This document shows, in pieces, positions 1 through 7,829 of a stretch of DNA of 17,074 nt (positions within the stretch are counted from its first letter, which is position 1; each line of letters starts with the position of its first letter). The position numbers were made by a program, and so were the translations under genes. The stretch comes from Methanobacterium sp. (GTDB taxonomy: Archaea > Methanobacteriota > Methanobacteria > Methanobacteriales > Methanobacteriaceae): assembly GCA_003158115.1 (NCBI GenBank), contig PMGM01000012.1, forward strand, positions 42,350-59,423, written 5' to 3'. The notes under the pieces are model-generated. The model saw only the letters and a list, made by a program, of their open reading frames with translations, was not told the origin of the DNA and searched no databases.

Positions 1-684
1 CCATTGAATACATCTAAGGCATCTTTCACAGTGATGTTGCCAGATAGGATGGCATTTTTCAATTTTTATGTTATCTACAGGACATACTTCTGCGCATTGT
101 CCACAACATGTGCATTTATTGTCTGATACAAATTTTACATCCCATTTAGAGATATTTCTTAAAAGAACTCGATTCAAATTTTCAGTCAATATGCATGATA
201 ATATATTCATTGACACAGGTTTTTGAGCATTATTAGAAATATTTTTAGCAATAATATCAACTTTGGTCCTACTATTTTTTAACATTTCTTGTAGTTTATC
301 TGGATTAGGGGGTGGATAGTTTACAATATAATTTGTTGGCATCTTTACCCATTCTGCATAGGCTAATTTAATACCCTTCTTTTGAAGAATTTTTTCTAAA
401 ATGCCTAACGTATTACTCCCCATTCTAGCAAAATTTGTAACTGCGAAACAGTAAGTTCCAGGGAGGATATTAAGTTTTTCAACAAATTTTTTAACCAATA
501 TAGGTAAACCAATATAATAAACAGGAAATACAAATCCAATAATTTCATTTGAACCACCAACGGGTTCTTTTGGCAGTGGTGTGGTCATAGATTTAATTGT
601 GCAGTCATCTAGTCCTTTTGATATTTGGCGGGCAATTTCTAGTGAATTTCCTGTTGCAGAAAAATAATAAATTGTAGATTTCAT
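1..684 (-). CDS. EFR1-family flavodoxin/ferredoxin protein, 3' end cut by the window
   Basis: Open for 228 codons from an ATG at 684 to the window edge, with no stop. The N-terminus carries a flavodoxin-type FMN phosphate loop (YYFSATGNS, residues 6-14) and the linker FVFPVYY typical of the fold. Near the visible end there is a 4Fe-4S ferredoxin motif with Cys191, Cys194, Cys197 and Cys201 followed by Pro. A second cluster begins CERCLRC at 219-225 and its last cysteine would lie outside the window. This flavodoxin-plus-two-cluster order is the EFR1 family, presumed cytoplasmic electron-transfer proteins; the partner is unknown. An AAGGAG Shine-Dalgarno sits about seven bases upstream, supporting the start. 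It is divergent from the broken LysE gene. Family call is firm, role is inference. Confidence 0.9.
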   Translation of the reverse strand, partial: MKSTIYYFSATGNSLEIARQISKGLDDCTIKSMTTPLPKEPVGGSNEIIGFVFPVYYIGLPILVKKFVEKLNILPGTYCFAVTNFARMGSNTLGILEKILQKKGIKLAYAEWVKMPTNYIVNYPPPNPDKLQEMLKNSRTKVDIIAKNISNNAQKPVSMNILSCILTENLNRVLLRNISKWDVKFVSDNKCTCCGQCAEVCPVDNIKIEKCHPIWQHHCERCLRCIQW

Positions 685-1009
685 GTTTAGTTTTTCTCCT
701 TTTTTAACATTTTTATGGTTTATTAATGGGGAAACTTTTGAATTTTTTTTGATAAGAAAAATTTAAAATTTACTTGATCGAAGTTGTAAAAAGTTCATTT
801 ACTTTATTAAATCATTTCTTTTTCATTTATTTTATAATTCGATAATTACCGAAGTAAACGATATAATATTATGAAAGGGTATGTAAAGGTTTTTGGTTTC
901 GTAGTTACCTAGAATAGATTAATAAAAAAAATAGTATAAATCTCATTGTACAAGAGACAATTCAAGGATTGGATTTTTTTTTAAGTTGCCAAAATTATAA
1001 AAAAAATAG
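685..1009. other. AT-rich intergenic region, no gene seen
   Basis: This 325-base gap separates two divergent genes, so it should hold both promoters. Several TATA-like AT runs exist, but none is better than the background in such AT-rich DNA, so no promoter is called. A 13-codon frame from an ATG at 871 has no Shine-Dalgarno and is not supported. Confidence 0.4.
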
Positions 1010-1625
1010 ATGATTATTATTATAGATTTAGTATTTGACGGAATTTTACTTGGGATTTATGCTGGTTTATCACCAGGACCAATGCTTTTGCTTGTTGTGT
1101 TCAACCATAAAACATGAATTTAAATAAGGGTTAAAAGTTGCTTTTGCACCTTTAATTTCAGACATACCACTTATAATCATATCTCTAATAATTATATCAT
1201 TTTTTGAAGGATACAAATCAATTTTAGGTATTATTTCCATTCTTGGTGGGGTTTATCTTGTATATTTAGCTTATGAAAGCTTTAAATTTAAACCATTAGA
1301 TGTTGATGTAAGTAAACTTAAATCTCTGAGAAAAGGAGTGACTCTAAATCTTTTGAATCCTTCTCCATACATATTTTGGATAACAATTGGAAGTACTATT
1401 ATTATCCCGGCTTATACGATAAATTCAATAGCTCCTTTAGAGTTTATTATAAGTTTCTATATTTTTTTATTGGGTTCAAAAATATGTGTAACTTATATTA
1501 CTGGTAGATCTCGTGAATTTATTACGGGTAAAATTTATCGGTATATAATGAATATTTTAGGGATATTAATATCCATATTTGCTATAATCTATCTTTATAA
1601 CGGATTTCAATTATTATTCAGTTAA
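1010..1625 (+). pseudogene. LysE-family exporter, broken by a frameshift and a nonsense codon
   Basis: The first frame starts at ATG 1010 and reads into the LysE signature GLSPGPMLLLVV, then hits TGA at 1115. Dropping one T at about 1100 lets it run on as S-T-I-K-H-E-F-K in the frame used downstream. That frame then meets TAA at 1125-1127, where GAA (Glu) is the likely ancestor, and continues as GLKVAFAPLISDIPLI. From there it is open to 1625 with the family's hydrophobic segments and the NLLNPSPYIFW motif. The restored protein is about 204 residues, the usual LysE length, and would be an inner-membrane amino-acid or metabolite exporter. Two independent lesions favour a true pseudogene over a sequencing slip. 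The GTG at 1338 is an internal valine, not a real start. Confidence 0.85.
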
Positions 1626-1989
1626 ATCAACAGACTTTTAGAATAATAAAATTTTAATTATCAAAATTTATTAACAACCTAAAGAATTAACAAACTATTC
1701 TATGTTTAATACCAAATTAATCAAACTTACTTGATTAAGGAAATCTACGTTAAAACATTGAAATTAAGGTAAGGATTATAATGAAATAATAATTAAGAAG
1801 ATAGCTTAATGGAATATATAACGAATGCGGATTTCATCGTAGTATATTACAGATAAAAACTATTATATCATACTAAACTTCTTCAACAATTCTTCATTAC
1901 CATTAATAAAAGAAACAACATAGAATTTTAAGATTAAGGATTCTAAAAAATAAATTTAGTTCTTATTGAACTGTTATTAAATAAAATTT
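1626..1989. other. Gene-poor intergenic region
   Basis: This 364-base AT-rich stretch lies between the end of the LysE pseudogene and the 3' end of the membrane-protein gene at 1990, so it is a convergent gap. On the minus strand, a short open stretch ending with TAA at 1863-1865 reads protein-like (ending ELLKKFSMI) but has no start or Shine-Dalgarno. It may be a gene remnant, and I cannot identify it. No RNA gene or clear repeat is visible. Confidence 0.35.
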
Positions 1990-2343
1990 TTATATCCATG
2001 TGGTCTTTAAAAGAACTAGAAGCGCACCAAACTCCACAACACTCAGACTAAGTACGGGAAATCCCATCCCCGGGCCGTGAAATCCTGATCTAACTAATAA
2101 AAAGAACATGAACATTATGTTTTGTACTATTAACAGTGTTGCAAATATGACCAAACCTAGGGTGAACTGGGATTTAAGTTTTCTGTAACTTGCAACATAT
2201 GTAAATAGCAATATTAAGAGTAGTCCAATATTCGCTGCGCATACTACGGCTGCGACTATGGCTAAGGTAGGATCATCTAGGGGATTTCTTACAAATCCAT
2301 TTCCTCCCATACTCTGATTTCCTGGAACTGATTCATTAACCAC
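1990..2343 (-). CDS. Small three-TM membrane protein of regulator/membrane module A
   Basis: I do not recognise a named family. The 117-residue product has a polar Asn/Gly-rich N-terminus of about 25 residues followed by three hydrophobic segments at roughly 27-50, 61-83 and 94-114. A basic loop (YRKLKSQFT, about 53-61) leads into the second segment. It starts at GTG 2343, preceded by GGTGAT; the overlapping ATG at 2345 is in another frame. It lies 11 bases after the stop of the winged-helix gene upstream, so the two are almost certainly co-transcribed. The motif KSQFTxGLxxFAxxLxxQN is shared with the product of 3167-3508, which makes the two paralogues. An obvious inference is a membrane partner or target of the adjacent regulator, but nothing in the sequence proves it. 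Confidence 0.8.
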   Translation of the reverse strand: MVNESVPGNQSMGGNGFVRNPLDDPTLAIVAAVVCAANIGLLLILLFTYVASYRKLKSQFTLGLVIFATLLIVQNIMFMFFLLVRSGFHGPGMGFPVLSLSVVEFGALLVLLKTTWI

Positions 2344-2354
2344 ATAATCACCTA

Positions 2355-2636
2355 CTAATTTTCCTTCATTTCACGCCATATTTGCTGGAAAAGTTCATAA
2401 TTTTCTTCCATTGAAGATGAAAGAAAGTACATTGTCCCATATTTTTCTCCAGACGATGTAATAACATTGTTATCTTCCAAAATTTTAATATGATGCCGCA
2501 CTGTTTTGTAATCTAATTCTAATTTTTCAGCCAGTTTATGGGCATTATAGGGCCTTTGCTCCAATACATTTATTATCCGGGCTCGATTAACACCGCCCTT
2601 TGTACCGGCAATAAGCCACCAAAGTATTTTCTTCAT
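2355..2636 (-). CDS. ArsR-like winged-helix transcriptional regulator, module A
   Basis: This 93-residue protein is essentially one winged helix-turn-helix domain. Its core reads NRARIINVL, RPYNAHKLAEKL, then the recognition helix YKTVRHHIKIL, followed by a wing (DNNVITSSGEKYGTMYFLS) and a C-terminal helix rich in Glu and aromatics. The N-terminal MKKILWW matches MRKLIWW of its paralogue at 3571-3849. I therefore chose ATG 2636, which has GGTGAT five bases upstream. A longer frame from TTG 2648 is possible but would swallow that Shine-Dalgarno. It is a cytoplasmic DNA-binding protein and the first gene of a two-gene operon with the membrane gene at 1990. No metal-binding cysteine pair is present, so it is not a classical metal sensor; the ligand is unknown. 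Confidence 0.87.
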   Translation of the reverse strand: MKKILWWLIAGTKGGVNRARIINVLEQRPYNAHKLAEKLELDYKTVRHHIKILEDNNVITSSGEKYGTMYFLSSSMEENYELFQQIWREMKEN

Positions 2637-2844
2637 GGGCATCACCAAACATTTCGAGGGATTTTAAACCAATAAGATAGTTTACACCCAACGAGAATAT
2701 ACTTATCGATTTATTCCAAAAATTTTATATCAATAGTAACCTGCACATTTTATTCTAAGTATGAATTGGATTGAGTAACATTTAACCAAGTTTAAAAATT
2801 ACAATTAAATAGTTTTTAATTAATATATAAAATTGGTGATTAAT

Positions 2845-3141
2845 ATGTTTGAAGTGAATGTATTAGAATATGGCTATTCTTTCGAATCTCAAAGACATTT
2901 CATTAAATTTTTAATTAAAGGATTAAACAAAGAAAATGAAGAAAAACTGGTGGGAATCATAAGTCAAATCCCCGAAGGGGATTATAAACGTTTTACAACT
3001 GTTTCAACAGAAAATGGTCTAAATATACTTGAACTCTTCCCTTTAAAAGAATATCCTTTCTCTAGTGAAATTCCAAATACCGATGAAGTAACATCTGTTG
3101 AAGATACTGTTAAAGGATTCCTTGGACAGTTCTCAGGATAA
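2845..3141 (+). CDS. Hypothetical soluble protein, 98 residues
   Basis: I do not recognise this protein. It has no transmembrane segment, no cysteine and no signal peptide. It is mildly acidic, with a predicted mixed alpha/beta pattern and a conserved-looking block RFTTVSTENGLNILELFPL near the middle. The start is ATG 2845, with GGTGAT five bases upstream; the in-frame TTG at 2833 overlaps that site and is unlikely. It is divergent from regulator A and convergent with membrane gene B, so it sits between the two regulator modules. It could be a target of one of them, which is inference. Codon use and composition look like those of its neighbours. Confidence 0.75.
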   Translation: MFEVNVLEYGYSFESQRHFIKFLIKGLNKENEEKLVGIISQIPEGDYKRFTTVSTENGLNILELFPLKEYPFSSEIPNTDEVTSVEDTVKGFLGQFSG

Positions 3142-3166
3142 AAAAAATAATGTACATGATATTCTT

Positions 3167-3508
3167 TTATTCCCTAGTTATCCTGTAGAGTATGACAAGT
3201 GCCACCAGCTGTATCAAATTGATAAATAACAGTGCAAAATGAGGTCTTACAAAATCAGAATCAGGTATTGAAAAGGGTAACACTGGGAGTAATAATGGAA
3301 TTCCCATAGCTATGGTAACTAGGAGATTCTGGATGAGTAAAAACGATGCAAAGTATAGTAGACCTATAGTAAACTGAGATTTTACCTCTTTATAAGTTTT
3401 CCAATAGGTTCGAAGCAATCCCAATAACAAAAATACATTTGCAACTCCCACCACAACTGTAATATAAATTACTATCCTTATCTCGGGTCCTAAATTCTCT
3501 ACTACCAT
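3167..3508 (-). CDS. Small three-TM membrane protein of regulator/membrane module B
   Basis: This is the 113-residue paralogue of the protein at 1990-2343. Hydrophobic segments lie at about 10-33, 47-78 (a long, possibly re-entrant stretch) and 90-110. The basic stretch YKEVKSQFTIGLLYFASFLLIQN matches the equivalent block of copy A but lacks the Gly/Asn-rich N-terminal extension. It starts at ATG 3508 after a GGGGAT site. The gap to the upstream winged-helix gene is 62 bases, longer than the 11 bases in module A, so it may be co-transcribed or have its own promoter. Function unknown; orientation and pairing suggest it works with its regulator. Confidence 0.8.
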   Translation of the reverse strand: MVVENLGPEIRIVIYITVVVGVANVFLLLGLLRTYWKTYKEVKSQFTIGLLYFASFLLIQNLLVTIAMGIPLLLPVLPFSIPDSDFVRPHFALLFINLIQLVALVILYRITRE

Positions 3509-3570
3509 TTTTTATCCCCTTTCTCTAAAGTGTGATTATTATATACATTATTTTAAATTTGTGATTAGTA

Positions 3571-3849
3571 TCAATTCAATTCTTTCCAAATATCCTTGAA
3601 AATATCATAATTTTCTTCCATGTTACTGGATAGAAAATAGAGTTCACCATACTTATTTTTTCCTGTAGAAGTTATCATGTTGTTATCTGTTAAAATTTTG
3701 AGATGATGTCGCACTGTTTTATAGTTGAGATCCAGTTTTTCTGCGAGTTGATGAGCATTATATGGTCTATCTTTCAGTGCCATGACAATACGTGCACGAT
3801 TAGGTCCCCCTGCAGTGCCGGCAAATACCCACCAAATTAGTTTTCTCAT
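3571..3849 (-). CDS. ArsR-like winged-helix transcriptional regulator, module B
   Basis: This 92-residue single-domain winged helix-turn-helix protein is a close paralogue of 2355-2636. The blocks NRARI, RPYNAH, LAEKL, YKTVRHHLKIL, DNN-ITS-G, YFLSS and MEENY are shared almost without change. The recognition helix differs only by conservative swaps (DYKTVRHHIKIL against NYKTVRHHLKIL), so both proteins probably bind the same or very similar operators. It starts at ATG 3849 with TAGGAG seven bases upstream. It is divergent from the microprotein gene at 3934, sharing an 84-base intergenic region. The inducer is unknown; it has no cysteine or obvious ligand site. Confidence 0.88.
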   Translation of the reverse strand: MRKLIWWVFAGTAGGPNRARIVMALKDRPYNAHQLAEKLDLNYKTVRHHLKILTDNNMITSTGKNKYGELYFLSSNMEENYDIFKDIWKELN

Positions 3850-3933
3850 TTTAACTCCTATTCTATTAAGTAGTCTTTAAACGTATTAACTTATAACCGG
3901 AAAAAAATTATATTAATTAGTGGAAGGATTACT
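3850..3933. promoter_or_regulatory. Divergent promoter region for regulator B and the microprotein
   Basis: A TATA-like run at about 3908-3917, read on the minus strand, is placed so that transcription would begin near 3880, giving regulator B a leader of about 30 bases. Beside it, at 3883-3894, the sequence gtattaacttat resembles gaatatacttat at 2694-2705 upstream of regulator A (9 of 12 identical). That is a weak candidate for a shared operator. Confidence 0.3.
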
Positions 3934-4038
3934 ATGAGTATTGGAGTAATAGTAGGTATAATAGGCACAATAATAGTGTTCACATATATATTTATCAAAT
4001 TCAGACGTTTATACAATAAAGGCAAGCCTAAAACTTGA
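3934..4038 (+). CDS. Single-TM microprotein, 34 residues
   Basis: ATG 3934 to TGA 4036-4038 encodes 34 residues, with GGAAGGAT about five bases upstream as a Shine-Dalgarno. The product has a short N-terminus, one strongly hydrophobic segment of about 20 residues (VIVGIIGTIIVFTYIFI) and a basic tail (KFRRLYNKGKPKT). That follows the positive-inside rule for an outside-N, inside-C membrane microprotein. I do not recognise a family. It is divergent from winged-helix regulator B and might be controlled by it. The start site, hydrophobic block and basic tail make it more than a chance frame, but expression is not shown. Confidence 0.55.
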   Translation: MSIGVIVGIIGTIIVFTYIFIKFRRLYNKGKPKT

Positions 4039-4151
4039 ATTGACATAATATATATCCGAGGAAAAATCGGGCTAAGTTATTGGGATTAACTAATTGATTT
4101 CATATTAAAATTAAAGTTATAATCTGAATATCAATAAGAGAATTCTGATAG

Positions 4152-5450
4152 TTAATGATAATCACTCTTTAAGGGTGCAATTATTTTTTTAAGCATTATA
4201 TCTAATATTAATTTGTCAGCTTCGATCATCCCACTGTTTCCTATTGTACAGAAATTTTCTATTGTATCAACTGCATTTTCCTCAATTATTCCATCAGATG
4301 ATCCGATCATATTTCCCTCTAATGTTACAATTACTGATTGTATAGCTGCATTTGTACAAGTTGCTACTTTAAGTGCACATCCCGCTTTTGCACCGTCGCA
4401 GATCATTCCTGTTAGATTTCCCATCATATTCTGTGTTGATGATTTAATTTGATTCATCACCACCCATTAAATAGGTGATTCCACAACATGCACCTGTTAC
4501 AGATATTGATGCACCACATAATGCAGATAAACGTCCTAACTTTAATTTTATATAGATTGTTACCAGATTACTGAGTGTGACGGCTCTTATAATCTTCTCT
4601 TCATCTGCACCTTCACCAAACACAACAACCGGCATGGTTGTTGATATACCCTGGTTTCCACTACCGAATTACTCATTACTGGTAAACTGCTACCTGCCAT
4701 TCTAACATCTGATCCTGCTGCTGTTAAAGCTGTAGCTTAATTTACTGTGTCATCGACTAAAAATCCCATTTCCATCTTATTTTTAATACTTCGACCAACA
4801 CTCAGTCCATAAGGTTTTTTCAAACCTTCCAAACATATTTTGGTGTTTATTTCAATACATTGCTTTATAAGATCCAGTTTTTCACTGTCTACTGTTTTTA
4901 AAAACTTCAATATTGAATCTAAGTCCAGATAATCTAACTGTCCATTATCATGGTTGAATATCTGGTGTCTTTACATTGGTTGTTTTTTATGGTATTCCCA
5001 TCAACCTCAATTAAAACTACATTATCATGGTGTTCTTCGATAATGACTTTAGAACAGGATATATCCGTTTCAATAACTACTTCAATATATAACTTTTTAT
5101 GAGTATTTGCCAGTTTAACTGTAATTAAATCTTGTTTAACCATTTTTATGGCCTTTTGAATATCTGTTGGTTTGATATTTGCCAGTATTTGTAGATTTTT
5201 ATCAGAATTACATGCAAATATTCCTAAAGCTGCTGCTAGGTTAATACCACAACTATCAGTTCCGGGAATACCAACAGAAAGGGCATTTTTTATCACATTA
5301 CGAAAGCTTTTACCTTTACATGGATAATATTTCCACCCAGGACATATTTTCTTGCTGTTGCTGCAGCAATTGCTATGGCTGTTGGTTCTTACATCCCAGG
5401 GAAATTATAAGCTCTTCATTTAAAAGACTTAAAAATTTCTCTTCTTCCAT
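4152..5450 (-). pseudogene. L-cysteine desulfidase (CyuA/UPF0597 family), heavily decayed
   Basis: Pieced across frames, the remains match the L-cysteine desulfidase / CyuA (YhaM) family over its full length of about 433 codons. These enzymes use a 4Fe-4S cluster to split cysteine into pyruvate, ammonia and sulfide. Recognisable blocks in order are [95 protein letters not shown] and the tail SSDGIIEENAVDTIENF. The start ATG 5450 follows a GGGGAAAT site. Frameshifts fall near 5388, 5305, 4938, 4666 and 4460, and TAA at 4737-4739 is a nonsense codon inside VN-ATALTAAGSD. The cluster cysteines are still visible, so decay looks fairly recent. No single frame could give an active enzyme. Confidence 0.92.
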
Positions 5451-5662
5451 ATCATTTCCCCTTTTAAATTTTGGGTTTGAATATATAAATAAAAAATTAG
5501 TAATAGTTAATGTTTAATGTAAACCTTAAACTATTTAAAGATATTCTATTTGGTAGTTCATTTTTGATAGCTAATAATAATTAGAATAACTTACAAACTT
5601 TAGTATGTAATATTAATTTGTTATGATATGATTATTTTAATAATAGATTTGGAGGTTTTTTA

Positions 5663-6322
5663 ATGACAATCAACAATGATAATGACTGTAACGAAATATT
5701 TGATGAAATAATAAAATCCCGGCACACCACAAGATTTTTCAAGGATGAATTCCCTTCAAAGGAAAATATTGAAGACATTTTAAATGCAGGAATGTTAGCA
5801 CCGTACGCAGCACAGGCTGTTGGAGATAATGAAGATTTCAGACGTTTCTTTGTTTTCAAAAACGGTGGTAAAAGCATGGAAATTGCAGGCAATTTGATGC
5901 ATAAAAAAGCTGAGGAAGGTTTGAATCATTTTAAGAGGATGGTAACTGAAAAACCTTTCCTCAAGGGAAAAGTCCAGCCATTCATGGAGAAACTTCAGAT
6001 GATAGTTGATAATGGAGTTCTTGGAGTAGGAACTGCGCCTTATTTTGTTATTGTTGCAGAGTTAAGAGGAGTACCTCCAGTTGAACAGGAATCTATAGCT
6101 CATTGTCTTGAAAATATGTGGCTTAAAGCAACTGAACTCGATCTTGGGTTTGGTTTGGTTTCATTAACATCTCAAATGGTTGAAGATGAAGAGTTTTTAA
6201 AACTTTTAGACATTCCCAAAGGAAAATATGGGATTAATGGATGTGCAATAGGATATCCTGCTAAACAATTCCCTAACACACCCCGTCCTAATACAAAAAA
6301 ATCCACAACTTGGTTGAATTAA
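5663..6322 (+). CDS. Nitroreductase-family FMN enzyme
   Basis: This 219-residue protein has the nitroreductase opening SRHTTRFFKDE (about 19-29), whose arginines bind the FMN phosphate, and the following alanine-rich helix NAGMLAPYAAQA. The C-terminal half has ENMWLKATELDLGFGLVS and the closing strand CAIGYPAKQFPNTPRPN. Members reduce nitro groups, quinones or enones with NAD(P)H through FMN in the cytoplasm; the substrate here is not evident. It lacks ferredoxin cysteine clusters. It starts at ATG 5663 with GGAGG at 5651-5655. A run of eight T just after the stop could end some transcripts, but the flavoredoxin-like gene follows 53 bases later on the same strand and may be co-transcribed. 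Confidence 0.9.
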   Translation: MTINNDNDCNEIFDEIIKSRHTTRFFKDEFPSKENIEDILNAGMLAPYAAQAVGDNEDFRRFFVFKNGGKSMEIAGNLMHKKAEEGLNHFKRMVTEKPFLKGKVQPFMEKLQMIVDNGVLGVGTAPYFVIVAELRGVPPVEQESIAHCLENMWLKATELDLGFGLVSLTSQMVEDEEFLKLLDIPKGKYGINGCAIGYPAKQFPNTPRPNTKKSTTWLN

Positions 6323-6375
6323 TATTTTTTTTGGTTATCTAAACGAAAATTAATTTATATGGGAGGAAAAAAATT

Positions 6376-6948
6376 ATGAAAAAATCTATTGGAGCAAAAA
6401 CAATTGTATATCCAACCCCTGTTTTTATTGTGGGGACATATGATAAAGATGGAAAACCCGATGTGATGGCAGCTGCATGGGGAGGAATAGCATGTTCACA
6501 ACCTCCATGTGTTTCTATTTCTCTTCAGAAACAGAGATACACGTTGGAAAATATTTATAAAAGGGAAGCATTTACAATCAGCATTCCATCTGAAGATCGT
6601 GTAACTGAAGCAGATTACTTTGGTATAGTATCAGGAAGGGATGCTAACAAATTTTCAGATAGTGGATTAACCCCTGTAAAATCAGAAATTGTAGATGCAC
6701 CATATGTTAAGGAATTTCCATTAATATTAGAATGTAAATTGGTTCATAAAGTGGATTTGGGAGTGCATATCCAATTAACTGGTGAAATTATGGATGTTAA
6801 GGTTGAGGAAAATGCAGCAGATTCCAATGGAATTCCAGATATAAATAAAATTAAACCTTTCATGTTCGACCCTGCAGGAATGGCCTATTATGGTGTGGGT
6901 AAAAATATTGGTCGAGCATTTAATATTGGTAATAAACTAAAAAAATAG
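6376..6948 (+). CDS. Flavin reductase / flavoredoxin-like FMN protein
   Basis: The 190-residue product has the flavin reductase-like FMN-binding barrel. The sequence begins with a strand (TPVFIVGTYDKDGKPDVMAA), then AAWGGIACSQPPCVSISL (about 32-50) around the flavin, and later TRD-like FTISIPSEDRVTEADYFGIVSGRDANKF. The C-terminus GMAYYGVGKNIGRAFNIG is typical of archaeal and clostridial flavoredoxin-like members. It probably shuttles electrons via FMN in the cytoplasm; the partner is unknown, and the adjacent nitroreductase is an obvious candidate by neighbourhood only. It starts at ATG 6376 behind a strong GGGAGG at 6361-6366. It ends 17 bases before the 3' end of a broken minus-strand gene. 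Confidence 0.9.
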   Translation: MKKSIGAKTIVYPTPVFIVGTYDKDGKPDVMAAAWGGIACSQPPCVSISLQKQRYTLENIYKREAFTISIPSEDRVTEADYFGIVSGRDANKFSDSGLTPVKSEIVDAPYVKEFPLILECKLVHKVDLGVHIQLTGEIMDVKVEENAADSNGIPDINKIKPFMFDPAGMAYYGVGKNIGRAFNIGNKLKK

Positions 6949-6965
6949 GAAATAATCCTTAAAAA

Positions 6966-7585
6966 CTAATTTAATAACTTATTTATTTTTTTCTCTACAA
7001 GAACACATTCTCTATATCCTTCAATACGTAACTTTTCAGCTTCTTTAAAATCAGAACTTTTTGTTAAATTTAATAAATATTTAAAAATAGATTCTGCTTT
7101 ATTATTATGTGCATGGGTACTTCTAAGAAGTTTTTTATCTAAATCTGATTGGTTTTTATTTAATTCTACTATTTTACTGTTAATTGATGTTGTAATTATA
7201 AGTCCTGCTGCTGCTGCTGCTGATGGTATCAATTTAAATGCATGCCACTTTTTGTACTGATTGGATTTTAAAAGATCAGAAGATTTAGAAACTATATTAA
7301 TATACTCCTTTAGATCATTCAACCATATTATGGCGTTTGAAATTTTATTACAGACCATTTCTCTAAAATTTTTTTCAGATGGCTATATTCTACCCGTTTT
7401 TTTGTTAGTTCGAGTTTTGAAATTGTTTTATTAGCACTTGCAATATAATATTCCCTATTTTTCTTGAATATCTCTGTTGATGAGTTTTCGTTAGTTCCTT
7501 CCAAATATTTCATTATATGACTGTTGTCAATCCCGTTCATGGTCCTGTAGGACATTTCACCGGCTATATTTTCAGTTTATTGCAT
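6966..7585 (-). pseudogene. Unknown-function gene broken at a poly-A run, with a stop at codon 3
   Basis: Two overlapping minus-strand frames (7555-7328 and 7358-6966) join perfectly if one A is added to the seven-A run (T7 at 7369-7375 on plus). The reading then becomes SHLKKNFREMVCNKISNAIIWLND. Further upstream, ATG 7585 has a good AGGTG Shine-Dalgarno seven bases before it, but codon 3 is TAA (7579-7577). Translation could restart at ATG 7555, where GGTGAA is uncomfortably close. The joined product is about 196 residues, largely helical, lysine-rich and without known motifs. It has a poly-alanine stretch coded by five GCA repeats followed by a weak hydrophobic segment. I do not recognise the family. 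It could be a real pseudogene or a sequence error at the homopolymer. Confidence 0.65.
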
Positions 7586-7829
7586 TTGAAACACCTGTAA
7601 TAAAATTTAATATAAAAAAACTTTTTATATCCAATATGTATATTTGGGTTGAACTTTCATTAAAAATATTCGAATGATTAGTATGAGAACTTTAGATCCA
7701 ATATTTAATAAATTAAAATAATCAAAATTTTATTACTACTCAAAAATTTTATTAACTTATTACTCCAATATATCAACAGATATCTGTTTTTAATCATTTT
7801 TAATAATAATTTTATATGGTTGCAATTCA

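Noticed and set aside
1863..1955. Minus-strand protein-like stretch ending ELLKKFSMI
   Set aside because: No start codon with a Shine-Dalgarno and no family recognised; kept only as a possible remnant.
4213..4452. Plus-strand open frame of 79 codons
   Set aside because: It is antisense to well recognised desulfidase blocks and has no Shine-Dalgarno or family match.
5320..5517. Plus-strand frame with a cysteine-rich stretch (SCCCCSNCYGC)
   Set aside because: The cysteines are the antisense of an Ala/Thr-rich helix (GCTGCAGCAACAGC) in the desulfidase remains; not a real metal-binding protein.
5632..5892. Minus-strand frame opposite the nitroreductase start
   Set aside because: Antisense shadow of a clearly identified gene.
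7200..7222. CTG repeat as a microsatellite of interest
   Set aside because: It is only five GCA alanine codons inside a coding frame; too short to suggest instability.
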